Below, one piece after another: positions 45,812-57,117 of a DNA stretch of 64,000 nucleotides (its first letter is position 1; each line of letters starts with the position of its first letter). Origin of the DNA: an uncultured Granulosicoccaceae bacterium (GTDB lineage Bacteria > Pseudomonadota > Gammaproteobacteria > CALCKW01); assembly GCA_937965695.1 (NCBI GenBank), contig CALCKW010000030.1, forward strand, positions 24,739 through 88,738, in the 5' to 3' direction. The notes under the pieces are model-generated. The model did no database searches. It was not told the origin of the DNA and saw only the letters and a program-made list of their open reading frames with translations. Both the position numbers and the translations under genes were made by a program.

Positions 45812-47221
45812 TCAGTCTGATTGGCACAACGCCCGCAAGCCATCTGTGTTAGCCAGGTCCTTATTCAGTTTTAAGTGAAAGACACCCGCCACTGTATCGA
45901 AATAGGTATCGAGAACCCCTGGCTGGCTTTGCAGCTGACACTTCAAGTCTTCTGCTGCTGCACCTGTGAAACCGCTGCGTATTAACACGACGACTGTACG
46001 TGCTGGCAATTTCATGCCCCAAGCAACACACAACCAAACGACCGCAGCAGCGGCTGAGGCAAAGAACACAGCGGTAGCGCCGTAGCTGCCAAACAATATT
46101 CCACCAACCGTACCACCGACAAAGGCACCTAGAAACTGGCCTGAAGAATATACCCCCATTGCCGTCCCTTTGGCCCCTGCAGGTGCCATCTTAGAGACCA
46201 AGGACGGCAACATGGCTTCTAACACGCTAAAAAACCCGAAAAACAAACCGATAGCTAACATCAGATGAGAAGAGCTGCTCGCGTAACCAAAGCCCACCTG
46301 CACAATCACCAACGCTACGATGCACCCAAGAAATACTTCTCGACCTAAGCCCTTGCTTTCTGCCAAACCCATCAAAGGAACAAGAATAAGCAATGCAATA
46401 GCGACCGCAGGTAAGTATGTTCGCCAATGCTCATCTGCGGCGACTCCCACTTCGATCAGCGACAAGGGCAACACGACAAAGCAGGCTGTCATCATTGCAT
46501 GCAGAAAAAAGATACCGAAATCCAAACGTAAGAGCGATGCATTTCGCACGACACCGTCCAATTGATCCCGATGGCTTTGGGCATCACGGTGACGCCTATT
46601 CTCTGCTGGTGTGGGTACTACAAAATAAATGGACAAGATTGCCACTACACCCAACAAGGCTGTCAAGTAGAAAACACCACTCAAACCCCACTGACTCGCT
46701 ATCCATGGGCCAAGGACCAGCGAAATCACAAACGCCATTCCAATACTCGCGCCAAGAATCGCCATGATTTTAGTGCGTTGCTCTTCGCGCGTAAGGTCTG
46801 CAGCTAATGCCAATACTGCTGCAGCGACGGCGCCAGCTCCTTGCAGTGCTCGACCAACGATCAACATTTCAATGGATTCAGCGTAGGCCGCGACCAAACT
46901 TCCAAGGATAAAGATCACCAACCCCAGGGTAATTAACGGCTTACGTCCAAAGCGATCGGATGCCATACCGAAAGGTACTTGCAAAAGCGCCTGAAGCAAC
47001 CCGTATATTCCAAGCGCTAAGCCTAACAGCGCCGGGGTAGCTCCGGCCAAATCTGTCCCATATGCACTTAACACCGGCAGAACCATAAACAGGCCGAGCA
47101 TCCGACTGACGTAAACCATCATCAATCCACTGGCTGCTTTTCGCTCAGTGTTGGTCATTTTTTGCAGTCTTAAAGGACTACTAAGCTCAACTGAATGGTT
47201 AGTATTCTCTACTTTGCTCAT
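45812..47221 (-). CDS. YajR-type major facilitator transporter with C-terminal YAM domain
   Basis: This encodes 469 residues with twelve predicted transmembrane helices. The MFS motif A stretch DRFGRKPLITLG is between helices 2 and 3. The last 65 residues (TVVVLIRSGFTGAAAEDLK onward) form a soluble ferredoxin-like domain matching the YAM domain of E. coli YajR. The substrate is unknown, probably a proton-driven efflux. It is divergent from uvrA and upstream of ssb. Confidence 0.88.
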   Translation of the reverse strand: MSKVENTNHSVELSSPLRLQKMTNTERKAASGLMMVYVSRMLGLFMVLPVLSAYGTDLAGATPALLGLALGIYGLLQALLQVPFGMASDRFGRKPLITLGLVIFILGSLVAAYAESIEMLIVGRALQGAGAVAAAVLALAADLTREEQRTKIMAILGASIGMAFVISLVLGPWIASQWGLSGVFYLTALLGVVAILSIYFVVPTPAENRRHRDAQSHRDQLDGVVRNASLLRLDFGIFFLHAMMTACFVVLPLSLIEVGVAADEHWRTYLPAVAIALLILVPLMGLAESKGLGREVFLGCIVALVIVQVGFGYASSSSHLMLAIGLFFGFFSVLEAMLPSLVSKMAPAGAKGTAMGVYSSGQFLGAFVGGTVGGILFGSYGATAVFFASAAAAVVWLCVAWGMKLPARTVVVLIRSGFTGAAAEDLKCQLQSQPGVLDTYFDTVAGVFHLKLNKDLANTDGLRALCQSD

Positions 47222-47337
47222 GGACTTTGCGGGCCATCTGACAAAGCGCGTATAGTACCAGTTTGGTCGACCTTATCGCAGATCAAAAACGTTGCCCCAT
47301 ATTATTTCAACAACAAATTAGAGACTAAACCACACAG

Positions 47338-50157
47338 ATGGATTCCATCTCGATACGGGGTGCTCGTACCCACAATCTGAAAAACATCGACCTCGACTTG
47401 CCCCGCAATAAGCTAATTGTGATCACCGGCCTGTCAGGCTCAGGAAAATCTTCGCTAGCTTTTGATACTATTTTCGCCGAAGGACAGCGTCGTTACGTGG
47501 AGTCGCTCTCGGCTTACGCAAGACAGTTTCTGTCGGTTATGGAAAAACCGGATGTAGACCATATCGAAGGTCTATCTCCCGCGATCGCCATTGAGCAAAA
47601 AAGCACATCTCACAATCCGCGTTCAACGGTCGGAACGATCACCGAAATTCACGACTATTTAAGATTGCTCTACGCGCGAGTTGGCATCCCGCGCTGCCCT
47701 GATCACGGTGCAGCGTTGGCAGCACAGACAATTAGCCAAATGGTTGATGCTACAGCTGCACTTCCTTCGGGCAGTCGCCATATGGTTTTGGCACCGCTGG
47801 TCTCCGATCGAAAAGGCGAGCATCAAGGCATACTGGAAACTCTTCAGATCCAAGGGTTTGTCAGGGTCAGAGTCGATGGCGTGGTGCACGACCTTCACGA
47901 CGACATTAGTCTTGATCCAAAAAAACGTCACCGCATTGAAGTTGTGGTCGACAGGTTTAAAGTTCGGGAAGGCATTCAGCAGCGACTGGCTGAGTCGTTC
48001 GAAACGGCCATTGGTTTAAGCGACGGCACTGCACTCGTCGCGCCACTTGATGGCGATGGCGAAGAGCTGGTTTTTTCTTCCCGTTTTGCTTGCCCGCAAT
48101 GTGGATATGCAATTAGCGAGTTAGAACCACGCATGTTCTCTTTTAACAGTCCGCAAGGAGCCTGTGAGAGCTGCGATGGGATCGGCAACGAGCAGTATTT
48201 CGATCCAGAACGCGTTGTCGGTAGCCCTTCTCTTAGCCTTGCAGCGGGGGCTGTTCGCGGCTGGGATCGACGCAACGCCTACTATTTTCAAATGATTGGG
48301 GCCCTGTCTGAATATTACGGTTTTGATCTAGAGATGCCTTTCTGCGACTTAAGCGAGGAAGCGCAAAATGTCGTGCTGTACGGCAGTGGCGAGGACCGAA
48401 TTCATTTTTCTTTTGTCAATGAAAGAGGCAACAAGCGTGAGAGCGAAGGCCCGTTTGAAGGGGTGATTCCTAATTTACGCCGACGCTTTAGAGAAACACA
48501 ATCAGCAGCAGTACGTGAAGAACTAACCAAACTTTTGTCAGAGCGACCATGCGACACCTGCAAAGGTGAACGCTTAAACACAGCAGCTCGGCATGTGGAC
48601 ATTGGCGACATAACCCTACCAACGCTTGCCAACATGGCCATAATCGAAGCCCAGCACCATCTTGCAAATCTTGAACTCACGGGCAAACGTGCCGAAGTGG
48701 CATCTAAGGTTTTAAACGAATTGCATCAGCGGATGCAGTTTTTGATTAACGTCGGCTTGGACTATCTGACTTTTTCGCGAACGGCCAACACCCTGTCGGG
48801 TGGCGAAGCTCAGCGAATCCGCCTTGCAAGCCAGATTGGTGCAGGCCTTTCTGGGGTGATGTACGTCCTCGATGAGCCCTCAATAGGTCTCCATCAACGG
48901 GACAACGATAGACTGTTATCCACGTTGACCAATCTAAGAGATTTGCAGAACACCGTCATTGTCGTTGAACACGATGAGGATGCAATAAGAGCAGCTGACT
49001 ACGTAGTAGACATTGGCCCCGGGGCTGGAGCACATGGTGGAAAAATTGTCGCCGCTGGCACACCAGAAGAAATAATCAACCATCCCGAATCAATTACTGG
49101 TCGCTATTTACGCGGTGAGTTAAAGATATCTAGACCAGATAAATTACGCGCCGGTAACGGCAAATGTATTTCGATCAAAGGCGCCACTGGCAACAACTTA
49201 GAAGCAGTAGACGTTGATATTCCTCTAGCCAAGATGGTTTGTATTACCGGGGTCTCCGGATCAGGCAAATCTACCCTAATAAACGACACACTTTACACGT
49301 ACGTCGCCAAGGAGATTAACCGCGCGAGTGCACAACACGCACCAGTAAAAAGCATTACAGGCCTAGAAAACATCGACAAGGTTGTTGATATAGATCAAAG
49401 CCCAATTGGCAGAACACCACGCTCTAACCCAGCAACTTATACCGGTCTTTTTGCTCCTATAAGAGAGCTTTTTGCAGGTACACAAGAATCAAGAACTCGA
49501 GGCTACACATCTGGACGTTTTAGTTTTAATGTCAAAGGTGGCCGATGCGAGGCATGCCAAGGCGACGGTGTTACGCGTGTGGAAATGCATTTTCTTCCTG
49601 ACGTTTTTGTCCCTTGTGATATTTGCCACGGTGCACGATATAACCGCGAAACTCTTGATATAAAATTCAAAGGCAAGACAATCGCAGACGTATTAAAAAT
49701 GACAGTGGAAGAGGCTGGAACATTTTTCGATGCGGTTCCTGTCATTAAAAAGAAACTAGACACGCTCATTGGCGTTGGCTTGACTTACATCACACTTGGC
49801 CAAAACGCGACAACTCTTTCCGGTGGAGAAGCTCAAAGGGTTAAACTCGCCAAAGAGCTTTCTAAGCGAGATACCGGAAGTACATTATATATACTCGATG
49901 AACCTACCACAGGCCTCCACTTCCACGATGTTGAACAACTTATGCAGGTATTAAACACACTTGCAGATCAAGGTAATTCGATCGTGATAATAGAGCACAA
50001 TTTGGATGTTATTAGAGCCGCCGATTGGATTATAGACTTAGGACCTGAAGGCGGTGCGGGTGGCGGAAAAATTGTTGCTCAAGGTACGCCACAACAGGTC
50101 ATGGCTATAAAGTCGTCTTACACCGGTCGCTATCTTAAAGACATGCGGCATATCTAA
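47338..50157 (+). CDS. uvrA: UvrABC excision nuclease subunit A
   Basis: This 939-residue DNA-damage sensor of nucleotide excision repair is a tandem ABC ATPase. The first P-loop is GLSGSGKSS (31-39), the second GVSGSGKST in the C-terminal half; both signature motifs LSGGEAQR are present. Zinc fingers are CPQCG...CESC in the first half and CEAC...CDIC in the second. The length matches E. coli UvrA (940). No confident LexA box is seen in the 116-base divergent region upstream. Confidence 0.98.
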   Translation: MDSISIRGARTHNLKNIDLDLPRNKLIVITGLSGSGKSSLAFDTIFAEGQRRYVESLSAYARQFLSVMEKPDVDHIEGLSPAIAIEQKSTSHNPRSTVGTITEIHDYLRLLYARVGIPRCPDHGAALAAQTISQMVDATAALPSGSRHMVLAPLVSDRKGEHQGILETLQIQGFVRVRVDGVVHDLHDDISLDPKKRHRIEVVVDRFKVREGIQQRLAESFETAIGLSDGTALVAPLDGDGEELVFSSRFACPQCGYAISELEPRMFSFNSPQGACESCDGIGNEQYFDPERVVGSPSLSLAAGAVRGWDRRNAYYFQMIGALSEYYGFDLEMPFCDLSEEAQNVVLYGSGEDRIHFSFVNERGNKRESEGPFEGVIPNLRRRFRETQSAAVREELTKLLSERPCDTCKGERLNTAARHVDIGDITLPTLANMAIIEAQHHLANLELTGKRAEVASKVLNELHQRMQFLINVGLDYLTFSRTANTLSGGEAQRIRLASQIGAGLSGVMYVLDEPSIGLHQRDNDRLLSTLTNLRDLQNTVIVVEHDEDAIRAADYVVDIGPGAGAHGGKIVAAGTPEEIINHPESITGRYLRGELKISRPDKLRAGNGKCISIKGATGNNLEAVDVDIPLAKMVCITGVSGSGKSTLINDTLYTYVAKEINRASAQHAPVKSITGLENIDKVVDIDQSPIGRTPRSNPATYTGLFAPIRELFAGTQESRTRGYTSGRFSFNVKGGRCEACQGDGVTRVEMHFLPDVFVPCDICHGARYNRETLDIKFKGKTIADVLKMTVEEAGTFFDAVPVIKKKLDTLIGVGLTYITLGQNATTLSGGEAQRVKLAKELSKRDTGSTLYILDEPTTGLHFHDVEQLMQVLNTLADQGNSIVIIEHNLDVIRAADWIIDLGPEGGAGGGKIVAQGTPQQVMAIKSSYTGRYLKDMRHI

Positions 50158-50217
50158 AATACTTAAATACCATAAAAAGCACTATTCAATTAAGGACAAT
50201 GACAAAAATTCAAGAAC

Positions 50218-50245
50218 AAAAAAAAGGCCGCTAAAGCGGCCTTCT
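50218..50245. terminator. Terminator between uvrA and rplQ
   Basis: Arms GGCCGCT (50226-50232) and AGCGGCC (50235-50241) form a 7-base G+C stem. Eight A at 50218-50225 make a strong U-tract for the leftward alpha operon; the T-rich right flank gives a weaker stop for uvrA. Confidence 0.85.
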
Positions 50246-50270
50246 TATAAAGCACAGCAGAGTACGCTAT

Positions 50271-50636
50271 TTACTCCGCTGAGCCTTCAACTAGCTCAAT
50301 GATAGCCATCGGCGCTTTATCACCCTCTCGAAACCCAGTTTTAAGGATTCGAGTGTATCCACCTGGACGCTCTTTGTTACGAGGTCCAACATCTGTGAAC
50401 AACTTGCCAACAGTTTCTTTGTTGCGTAAGCGAGAGAAAGCCAATCGACGCTTATGAACACTATCTTCCTTGGCCATAGTGATTAGAGGCTCAACAACCA
50501 TTCGAAGCTCTTTTGCTTTTGGCAAAGTAGTTCTGATTGTTTCGTGCTCAATCAATGAAGAAGCCATGTTGCGGAACATCGCTTTGCGATGACTGCTATT
50601 ACGATTGAGCTTACGCCCAGATTTCTGATGTCGCAT
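50271..50636 (-). CDS. rplQ: 50S ribosomal protein L17
   Basis: This encodes 121 residues with the conserved start [21 protein letters not shown]17 lies at the polypeptide exit-tunnel side of the large subunit. It is the last gene of the alpha operon, 28 bases after rpoA, and is followed by the terminator at 50218. Compared with the E. coli protein the C-terminus is short. Confidence 0.98.
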   Translation of the reverse strand: MRHQKSGRKLNRNSSHRKAMFRNMASSLIEHETIRTTLPKAKELRMVVEPLITMAKEDSVHKRRLAFSRLRNKETVGKLFTDVGPRNKERPGGYTRILKTGFREGDKAPMAIIELVEGSAE

Positions 50637-50664
50637 TTTAAATTACCGTACTCTAATTCGTCGA

Positions 50665-51666
50665 CTACCGGCCAGACTCGCGCTGTTTTAGCAGCTCTGG
50701 TGGGGGCCAGTTTTCTAAGCGCATGCCCAAGGTTAAACCCTGCTGTGCAAGCACATCTTTTATTTCGGTCAGAGACTTTTTGCCCAAATTTGGAGTTTTT
50801 AACAACTCCACTTCGGTCCGCTGAATCAAATCGCCAATATAATAAATATTTTCTGCTTTGAGACAGTTAGCTGAACGAACAGTTAGCTCTAAGTCATCGA
50901 CTGGGCGGAGCAAGCTCGGATCCAAGTCAGAAGCTGGAGCGGCTTCTTCCTGTGTTTCTTCACCACTTAGCTCAACAAACACTGACAACTGGTCCTGAAG
51001 AATCGTAGCCGCTTTACGGATCGCTTCTTCAGGGTCTAATGTGCCATTTGTTTCTATGTCAATGATCAACTTATCTAGATCGGTACGCTGCTCAACACGC
51101 GCACTTTCAACACTATAAGCAACGCGATGAACCGGACTAAAGCTAGCATCAAGCTGCAATGCCCCTACCGGCCGAGACTCGCCATCTGCCAATTCACGCT
51201 GAGTCGCTGGTTCATACCCGCGTCCCTTACGAATTTTCAGAACCATGTTGATCTCGCCTGCTTTTGTCAGACTACAGATCTCATGGTTTGGATTAACAAT
51301 CTCAATATCGTGATCGAGAGAGATATCTGCAGCAGTTACAAGGCCTGGGCCTTTTTTACGCAACTGAAGAGAGACTTCTTCTCGCTGATGCATTTTAATC
51401 GCAACGTCTTTTAGGTTGAGCAAGATATCTAAGACATCCTCCTGCACCCCTTCCATCGTTGTGTATTCATGCAAAACACCATCGATCTCTACCTCAGTGA
51501 TCGAAGCCCCTTGCATTGATGACAGCAGAATACGTCGTAACGCATTGCCCAAAGTGTGCCCGAAACCGCGCTCTAGCGGCTCCAAAGTTACTTTGGCATG
51601 ACGCGGTGTCAACTGAGTTACATTAACGATCCGCGGTTTTAAGAAATCTTTATAGAAAGCAGCCAT
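50665..51666 (-). CDS. rpoA: RNA polymerase alpha subunit
   Basis: This encodes 333 residues from the ATG at 51666, supported by AAGGAGA nine bases upstream and by alignment; a longer reading from 51765 would add 33 unrelated residues. The N-terminal domain ([25 protein letters not shown]) dimerises and binds beta; the C-terminal domain (about 250-320, [26 protein letters not shown]) contacts UP elements and activators. It is in the alpha operon between rpsD and rplQ. Confidence 0.98.
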   Translation of the reverse strand: MAAFYKDFLKPRIVNVTQLTPRHAKVTLEPLERGFGHTLGNALRRILLSSMQGASITEVEIDGVLHEYTTMEGVQEDVLDILLNLKDVAIKMHQREEVSLQLRKKGPGLVTAADISLDHDIEIVNPNHEICSLTKAGEINMVLKIRKGRGYEPATQRELADGESRPVGALQLDASFSPVHRVAYSVESARVEQRTDLDKLIIDIETNGTLDPEEAIRKAATILQDQLSVFVELSGEETQEEAAPASDLDPSLLRPVDDLELTVRSANCLKAENIYYIGDLIQRTEVELLKTPNLGKKSLTEIKDVLAQQGLTLGMRLENWPPPELLKQRESGR

Positions 51667-51679
51667 ATGACTGTTCTCC

Positions 51680-52303
51680 TTACTTGGAGTAAAGTTCGAC
51701 GACCAGCGACTCGTTGATCTCAGCAGGTAACTCTGCGCGATCAGGAACAGCTTTGAAAACGCCATCTAGCTTGGTTGCATTCACTTCAATCCAACCGGGA
51801 ACACCGCCACGCTGCTCAGCAATCTTTAGAGCATCTGCAATACGGGTTTGCTTTTTCGACTTCTCTCGAACAGATATCGACTGCAAAGGCGCTACCTGAT
51901 ACGAAGCAACATTGACAATTTTTCCGTCAACCATGATGCCTTTATGTGAAACAAGCTGACGAGCTTCAGCGCGAGTCGCGGCAAAGCCCATACGGTAAAC
52001 AACGTTGTCAAGACGACACTCAAGAAACTGCAACAAGTTTTCACCAGTTGAGCCTTTTTTACGAGCAGCCGCTTTATAGTAGTTTCGGAACTGTCTCTCC
52101 AATACTCCATACATACGGCGTAGCTTTTGCTTTTCACGCAACTGCAAGGCGTAGTCAGAGGCCCGACCGCGCTTTGCACCGTGCATGCCGGGAGGGGTTT
52201 CAGCTTTGCATTTTGAATCAAGAGCACGAAGCCCTGATTTCAGAAACAGATCCGTGCCTTCGCGACGACTCAGTTTACATGTTGGTCCTGTGTAACGTGC
52301 CAC
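51680..52303 (-). CDS. rpsD: 30S ribosomal protein S4
   Basis: This encodes 207 residues. The start [16 protein letters not shown] and the RNA-binding S4 domain ([18 protein letters not shown]) are typical. S4 nucleates 30S assembly and is the translational repressor of the alpha operon in E. coli. The leader predicted from the promoter before rpsM is too short for the E. coli-type S4-binding pseudoknot, so regulation may differ here. Confidence 0.98.
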   Translation of the reverse strand: MARYTGPTCKLSRREGTDLFLKSGLRALDSKCKAETPPGMHGAKRGRASDYALQLREKQKLRRMYGVLERQFRNYYKAAARKKGSTGENLLQFLECRLDNVVYRMGFAATRAEARQLVSHKGIMVDGKIVNVASYQVAPLQSISVREKSKKQTRIADALKIAEQRGGVPGWIEVNATKLDGVFKAVPDRAELPAEINESLVVELYSK

Positions 52304-52322
52304 AGTATTCTCCTAAAAAGTT

Positions 52323-52706
52323 CTAGACGCGACGACGCTTTGGTGGGCGACATCCGTTATGCGGAATGGGCGTCACATCGACAATGTTTTGGATCTTGAA
52401 GCCACAGTTGTTCAACGATCGAACAGCTGAATCACGACCTGGACCTGGACCATTGACTCGAACATCGAGGTTCTTGACACCGTACTCTTTCGCTTTCTCC
52501 CCGGCGCGCTCGGCTGCTACCTGCGCTGCGAACGGGGTACTCTTGCGAGAACCACGGAAACCAGAACCACCGGCTGTTGCCCAAGAAAGCGCATTGCCTT
52601 GGCGGTCTGTAATCATCACGATGGTGTTATTGAACGATGCATGAACATGTGCAATACCATCCGAAACGGACTTTTTAACTTTTTTCTTAGTTTGCTGAGT
52701 AGCCAT
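52323..52706 (-). CDS. rpsK: 30S ribosomal protein S11
   Basis: This encodes 127 residues. Signature stretches are [14 protein letters not shown] and the C-terminal [17 protein letters not shown]11 lies at the mRNA exit region of the platform with S21 and S18. It is 11 bases from rpsM and 19 from rpsD. Confidence 0.98.
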   Translation of the reverse strand: MATQQTKKKVKKSVSDGIAHVHASFNNTIVMITDRQGNALSWATAGGSGFRGSRKSTPFAAQVAAERAGEKAKEYGVKNLDVRVNGPGPGRDSAVRSLNNCGFKIQNIVDVTPIPHNGCRPPKRRRV

Positions 52707-52717
52707 CTACCGAAGCC

Positions 52718-53074
52718 TTATCGCTTAATTGGGCGACGCGGCCCTTTACGGGTGCGTGCGTTAGTTTTTGTACGCTGACCGCGCAACGGCAGACCACGAC
52801 GATGACGAATGCCGCGATTGCAGCCTAAGTCCATCAGACGTTTTATGCTCATTGACACGTCGCGGCGAAGATCACCTTCAACGGTGAATTTGGCCACCTC
52901 TGTACGTAACTTCTCTACTTGCTCGTCATCCAACTCTCGGATACGAGTGCTAGGGCTAATACCAGCAGAATCGCAAATTTTAAACGCGCGGGTACGGCCG
53001 ATACCGTAGATCGCGGTGAGTGCAACCCATGAGTGCTTGTTAACCGGAATATTGATGCCTGCTATGCGGGCCAT
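52718..53074 (-). CDS. rpsM: 30S ribosomal protein S13
   Basis: This encodes 118 residues from the ATG at 53074, with GGAG nine bases upstream; five extra codons upstream (MEFRQ) are not part of the family. The start [16 protein letters not shown] and tail [15 protein letters not shown] are characteristic; the basic tail reaches the P-site tRNA. It is the first gene of the alpha operon, behind its own promoter at 53107-53135. Confidence 0.98.
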   Translation of the reverse strand: MARIAGINIPVNKHSWVALTAIYGIGRTRAFKICDSAGISPSTRIRELDDEQVEKLRTEVAKFTVEGDLRRDVSMSIKRLMDLGCNRGIRHRRGLPLRGQRTKTNARTRKGPRRPIKR

Positions 53075-53106
53075 CTGGCGGAACTCCAAATCAAATGTAA
53101 CCGCCT

Positions 53107-53135
53107 ATTGTACGGGCAGTTTAACGTGTAATCAA
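53107..53135 (-). promoter_or_regulatory. Sigma-70 promoter of the alpha operon
   Basis: On the minus strand TTGATT (53130-53135) and TACAAT (53107-53112) are separated by exactly 17 bases, a good match to consensus. Transcription would start near 53100, giving a leader of about 26 bases before rpsM. It sits in the 92-base rpmJ-rpsM gap. Confidence 0.65.
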
Positions 53136-53138
53136 ATA

Positions 53139-53158
53139 CGTAGACCAAATAGTCTACG
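53139..53158 (-). terminator. Hairpin after rpmJ, possible attenuator or weak terminator
   Basis: CGTAGAC (53139-53145) and GTCTACG (53152-53158) are perfect inverted arms with a six-base loop, eight bases after the rpmJ stop. The following U-rich stretch (TATTTGATT) is weak, so it may reduce rather than stop read-through from spc into alpha. Confidence 0.5.
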
Positions 53159-53166
53159 CAACCTTA

Positions 53167-53283
53167 TCAGCCCTGGCGTTGCTTATGACGAGCATCTGTT
53201 TTACAGATCACTCGAACAACACCATTGCGCCGTATAACTTTGCAGTTGCGGCATATTGGCTTAACCGAAGCTCGGACTTTCAT
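53167..53283 (-). CDS. rpmJ: 50S ribosomal protein L36
   Basis: This encodes 38 residues beginning [19 protein letters not shown]. Cys11, Cys14, Cys27 and His33 form the zinc-ribbon site, so this is the zinc-containing form. It follows secY by 18 bases at the end of the spc operon, its usual place. It is too short to be found by a length-limited gene search. Confidence 0.95.
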   Translation of the reverse strand: MKVRASVKPICRNCKVIRRNGVVRVICKTDARHKQRQG

Positions 53284-53301
53284 TCAAATCTCCTCAAGAT
53301 G

Positions 53302-54651
53302 CTAGCGAGTACCGCGCGCACCGTAACCTTTCAAATTTGCTTTTTTCATCATGCCTTCGTACTGATGGCTGAGCATGTGCGACTGTACTTGCGCCACAAA
53401 ATCCATCACTACTACAACAATGATCAACAGCGAAGTGCCACCAAAGTAAAACGGCACACTCCACCAAAGAATCAAGAACTCAGGTAACAAACAAACGGCT
53501 GTGATGTATAACGCACCAATTAGAGTGAGCCTCGTCATCACCCCGTCTATATAACGGGCAGTTTGTTCACCGGGTCTAATACCAGGCACAAAAGCACCCG
53601 CTTTCTTCAAGTTATCTGCTGTTTCTCTGGCGTTGAAAATCAGCGCAGTGTAAAAGAAACAGAAAAATATTATCGCGGCCGCATACAGCATTATGTACGG
53701 TGGTTGGCCAGGAGAAAGCGTGCCAACGATATCCTGCAACCAAGTCATATTACTTGCGCTCCCGGCCATCTCACCAAGAGTAGCTGGAAACAAAATAATG
53801 CTGGAGGCAAATATCGGCGGTATAACACCAGCCATGTTTATTTTTAATGGCAAGTGACTTGTCTGGCCTGCAATCATCTTTCGGCCTTGCTGGCGCTTCG
53901 CGTAGTTAACCGTTATTCGCCGCTGCCCACGTTCGATGAAAATCACAAACGCTGTAACAGCGATTGCCATCAAAAATAACAGAACGACAGTGATCGAAGA
54001 CAACTCGCCCGTGCGAGCTAACTCCAAAGTACCGCCGATTGCCTGAGGCAAGCCCGCCACTATACCAGCGAATATAAGGATAGAGATACCGTTACCTATC
54101 CCACGCTCAGTGATTTGTTCGCCTAGCCACATCAAAAACATAGTTCCAGTGATTAATGTGATCGCTGCAGTAAGAACAAAGCCCATTCCAGTATGAAAAA
54201 CTAACGACTGGCCACCCATTGACTGCCCTTGCAGAGCTAAACACACCCCAACTGACTGGACAGTTGCTAGAAGTAACGTACCATAACGAGTTATTCGAGT
54301 TAGCTTACGCCTACCGCTCTCGCCTTCCTTGCGCAACTGCTCAAGCGTAGGAAGGACATGACTCATCAGCTGAACGATAATAGACGCTGATATGTAGGGC
54401 ATTACTCCTAAAGCGAACAGTGACATTCTGCTCAACGCGCCGCCACCAAACATGTTGAACATGTCGAGTAACCCGCCTCGCTGCTGAGCAAACACCTCAG
54501 CCATCACTTTCGGGTCTACACCTGGGATGGTGATGTGCGCGCCCATGCGAAAAATAACCATGGCGAACAACACAAACAAAATCCGGTTACGCAACTCGAC
54601 AGATTTGCCGAGCCCGTCCAAACCCATCCCTGCTGGCTGAGTGCGTGACAC
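53302..54651 (-). CDS. secY: Protein translocase subunit SecY
   Basis: This encodes 449 residues with ten transmembrane helices. It is the channel of the Sec translocon with SecE and SecG. The plug-region [13 protein letters not shown] and the cytoplasmic loop [19 protein letters not shown], which contacts the ribosome and SecA, are recognisable. It lies between rplO and rpmJ in the spc operon, as usual. Confidence 0.98.
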   Translation of the reverse strand: MSRTQPAGMGLDGLGKSVELRNRILFVLFAMVIFRMGAHITIPGVDPKVMAEVFAQQRGGLLDMFNMFGGGALSRMSLFALGVMPYISASIIVQLMSHVLPTLEQLRKEGESGRRKLTRITRYGTLLLATVQSVGVCLALQGQSMGGQSLVFHTGMGFVLTAAITLITGTMFLMWLGEQITERGIGNGISILIFAGIVAGLPQAIGGTLELARTGELSSITVVLLFLMAIAVTAFVIFIERGQRRITVNYAKRQQGRKMIAGQTSHLPLKINMAGVIPPIFASSIILFPATLGEMAGSASNMTWLQDIVGTLSPGQPPYIMLYAAAIIFFCFFYTALIFNARETADNLKKAGAFVPGIRPGEQTARYIDGVMTRLTLIGALYITAVCLLPEFLILWWSVPFYFGGTSLLIIVVVVMDFVAQVQSHMLSHQYEGMMKKANLKGYGARGTR

Positions 54652-54654
54652 TTA

Positions 54655-55092
54655 TTAAACCTCTACCTTGCCGCCAGCAGATTCGATCGCGGCTTTTGCT
54701 CCAGCTGAAACACCTACGCCGTCACCGCTAACAGTCAAACCGGAACCTACCTCACCAGAAAGCATTATTTTGGCAAAACGAGTGCGCCTAGGTACAACAG
54801 CTGCTTTCAACAAAGACTCAAGAGTGACAGCGCCTTCAACAACAGACAATTCGCTCGTGCGTACTTCTGCGACAAAACGGCCTACTCTTGAAGTAAAGCC
54901 GAACTTAGGTAAACGACGTTGCAAAGGCATCTGTCCGCCTTCAAAACCAACTTTATGGTAACCGCCCGAACGAGAATGCTGGCCCTTGTGCCCACGGCCG
55001 CAAGTCTTCCCTAGACCGGAACCACCACCGCGACCTACACGCTTAGCCGCGTGTCGACTGCCTTTCGCGGGGGACAATGTATTAAGTTTCAT
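54655..55092 (-). CDS. rplO: 50S ribosomal protein L15
   Basis: This encodes 145 residues. The N-terminal [20 protein letters not shown] and the glycine-rich [13 protein letters not shown] stretch that enters the 23S core are diagnostic. The stop is three bases from secY, and the start touches the rpmD stop. Confidence 0.98.
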   Translation of the reverse strand: MKLNTLSPAKGSRHAAKRVGRGGGSGLGKTCGRGHKGQHSRSGGYHKVGFEGGQMPLQRRLPKFGFTSRVGRFVAEVRTSELSVVEGAVTLESLLKAAVVPRRTRFAKIMLSGEVGSGLTVSGDGVGVSAGAKAAIESAGGKVEV

Positions 55093-55274
55093 TAAACCGT
55101 CTCCTCTACTTTGAGCATGTAGTTTGCGCGATTTATCATACCGCGGTTCTCCGGGGTATCCTTGACAAGCACCGTTTGGTGAATACGACGAATACCCAAG
55201 CCACGCACACTAGCGATATGATTTTTAAGTCTTCCGTTAAGGCTCTTAACCAAGGTTACCTTTATATCGCTCAT
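55092..55274 (-). CDS. rpmD: 50S ribosomal protein L30
   Basis: This encodes 60 residues, matching the short bacterial L30 ([38 protein letters not shown]). It overlaps the end of rpsE by four bases and ends at the rplO start, so the three genes are translationally coupled. Confidence 0.98.
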   Translation of the reverse strand: MSDIKVTLVKSLNGRLKNHIASVRGLGIRRIHQTVLVKDTPENRGMINRANYMLKVEETV

Positions 55275-55780
55275 GACCCTACAACCTCATCAACCGACTT
55301 ACCACGTTTCGCAGCGACACTCTCCGGGGACTGCATGTCAGTCAGACCTTTAACAGTAGCGCGAACAACATTGATCGGGTTTTGAGTTCCGACAATTTTC
55401 GCCAGAACGTTACGCACGCCGACCGCCTCAAACACTGCACGCATGGGGCCACCAGCGATCACACCAGTACCTTCGGAGGCTGGTTGCATGTAGACCTTCG
55501 CCGCGCCCAAACGGACCATAATTGGGTATTGCAGTGTACCGTCGCTGATGTTGACTTTACGCATGTTTTTACGTGCGCGGTCCATTGCTTTTTGGATGGC
55601 TAAAGGTACTTCACGCGCCTTGCCGTAACCAATACCGATACTACCTTCACCGTCACCTACTACCGTAAGTGCAGTAAAACTAAACTGACGACCACCTTTG
55701 ATTGTTTTAGCTACGCGATTTATCTCGACGAGCTTTTCAATCATACCGTCAGTGTTGTTATCTTGTTGACCTTGTGCCAT
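55271..55780 (-). CDS. rpsE: 30S ribosomal protein S5
   Basis: This encodes 169 residues. The dsRBD-like N-terminal part ([19 protein letters not shown]) and [17 protein letters not shown] are conserved. S5 takes part in decoding accuracy and mRNA helicase activity at the entry channel. It is 11 bases after rplR. Confidence 0.98.
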   Translation of the reverse strand: MAQGQQDNNTDGMIEKLVEINRVAKTIKGGRQFSFTALTVVGDGEGSIGIGYGKAREVPLAIQKAMDRARKNMRKVNISDGTLQYPIMVRLGAAKVYMQPASEGTGVIAGGPMRAVFEAVGVRNVLAKIVGTQNPINVVRATVKGLTDMQSPESVAAKRGKSVDEVVGS

Positions 55781-55791
55781 GACTGCTCCGA

Positions 55792-56145
55792 TTAAAACTT
55801 GAGGCCGGCTTCGCGCGCTGAATCAGCAAGCGCTTTAACCCGACCATGGTATTGAAATCCGGCGCGGTCAAAAGCGACCTGATCCACACCAGCAGCCAAA
55901 GAACGTTCAGCAATCATTTTACCGACGGCAGTAGCAGATGCTACGTTGCCGGAATAATCGCTGGAGCCACGCAGCTCCTTCTCGACTGTAGAACAAGCGG
56001 CCAACACCTTATCGCCTTCCGCACTAATGATCTGTGCATAAATATGGCGTGGTGTTCGAAAGACACATAAACGTGCCTTGCCGCTAGCTCGAACTTTTGC
56101 GCGCGTTTTTGCTGCGCGACGGAGTCTTTGATTCTTCTTATCCAT
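55792..56145 (-). CDS. rplR: 50S ribosomal protein L18
   Basis: This encodes 117 residues. L18 binds 5S rRNA with L5 and L25. The basic N-terminus ([17 protein letters not shown]) and the C-terminal [20 protein letters not shown] are typical. It lies between rplF and rpsE. Confidence 0.98.
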   Translation of the reverse strand: MDKKNQRLRRAAKTRAKVRASGKARLCVFRTPRHIYAQIISAEGDKVLAACSTVEKELRGSSDYSGNVASATAVGKMIAERSLAAGVDQVAFDRAGFQYHGRVKALADSAREAGLKF

Positions 56146-56157
56146 GTTTCCGAGCCC

Positions 56158-56691
56158 TTATTTCTTTTTCGCCTCTTTCAGCGAAATTTGCTCATCGGCG
56201 TAACGCACACCCTTGCCTTTATAAGGCTCTGGCGAACGATAGGCGCGCAGTTCAGCAGCTACTTGACCTACTGCTTGTTTGTCTGCACCTTTAACGACGA
56301 TCTCAGTTTGTGATGGAGTCTCTACTGTTACACCTTGAGGTACGTCAAAGACGACCGGGTGAGAAAAGCCGAGTGTTAAATTTACTTTTGCGCCTTGAGC
56401 TTGGGCTCTGTAACCGACACCAACGAGTGTCAATTTCTTTTCCCAACCAGAGCTCACTCCAACAACGAGGTTGTTGACTAACGAACGCATAGTTCCGGCC
56501 ATCATAAAGCCGTCTTTATTTTCTTTCACTGGGCTGACAGTTAGCTGTCCGTCTTCTTGAACTAACTTAACGCTGCCGTGTAAAACAACCGCTAAGTTAC
56601 CAATTGGACCTTTGGCTGAGACTTCCTGACCAGAAACAGTAACAGTGACACCTTTCGGCAATGTTACTGGTTGTTTTGCAACTCTAGACAT
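56158..56691 (-). CDS. rplF: 50S ribosomal protein L6
   Basis: This encodes 177 residues with the two L6 repeats and the C-terminal signature PEPYKGKGVRYADE. L6 sits near the factor-binding site of the large subunit. It is 16 bases after rpsH and ends in a lysine-rich tail. Confidence 0.98.
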   Translation of the reverse strand: MSRVAKQPVTLPKGVTVTVSGQEVSAKGPIGNLAVVLHGSVKLVQEDGQLTVSPVKENKDGFMMAGTMRSLVNNLVVGVSSGWEKKLTLVGVGYRAQAQGAKVNLTLGFSHPVVFDVPQGVTVETPSQTEIVVKGADKQAVGQVAAELRAYRSPEPYKGKGVRYADEQISLKEAKKK

Positions 56692-56707
56692 GATTTAGCC
56701 CCTGCCC

Positions 56708-57106
56708 TTAAGCGACATAACAGATGATTTCGCCACCTTCACCAGCGAGGCGAGCGGCTTTATCGCTCATCACACCACGTGAGGTTGAAATCACTGCTAT
56801 ACCAAGACCGCCCATCACCTTAGGCAACTCTTCTTTAGATTTATAGATACGCAAACCAGGTCGCGAAATTCGCTTTATCATATCGATTACTGGTTTGCCC
56901 TCGAAGTAACGCAACTTGATTTCCAAAGTGCGCGTGGCTGGTGTGTCACCGGTCATTTTAAATTCACCGATATAGCCTTCTTCAAGCAGTACCTTCGCCA
57001 CAGACTCCTTCACGGTGGAAGCAGGCATTGCAACATTAGCTTTGCCAGAAGACTGCGCGTTACGGATACGCGTTAACATATCCGCTATAGGATCAGACAT
57101 ACTCAT
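56708..57106 (-). CDS. rpsH: 30S ribosomal protein S8
   Basis: This encodes 132 residues starting [18 protein letters not shown], with AGGAG eight bases before the ATG at 57106. The C-terminal [19 protein letters not shown] is conserved. S8 binds helix 21 of 16S rRNA and represses the spc operon in E. coli by binding near rplE. Confidence 0.98.
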   Translation of the reverse strand: MSMSDPIADMLTRIRNAQSSGKANVAMPASTVKESVAKVLLEEGYIGEFKMTGDTPATRTLEIKLRYFEGKPVIDMIKRISRPGLRIYKSKEELPKVMGGLGIAVISTSRGVMSDKAARLAGEGGEIICYVA

Positions 57107-57117
57107 TTTTAATACTC

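Noticed and set aside
47241..47261. Possible LexA box before uvrA
   Set aside because: The sequence ending GTATAGTACCAG resembles only one half of the CTGT-N8-ACAG consensus; the other half is missing.
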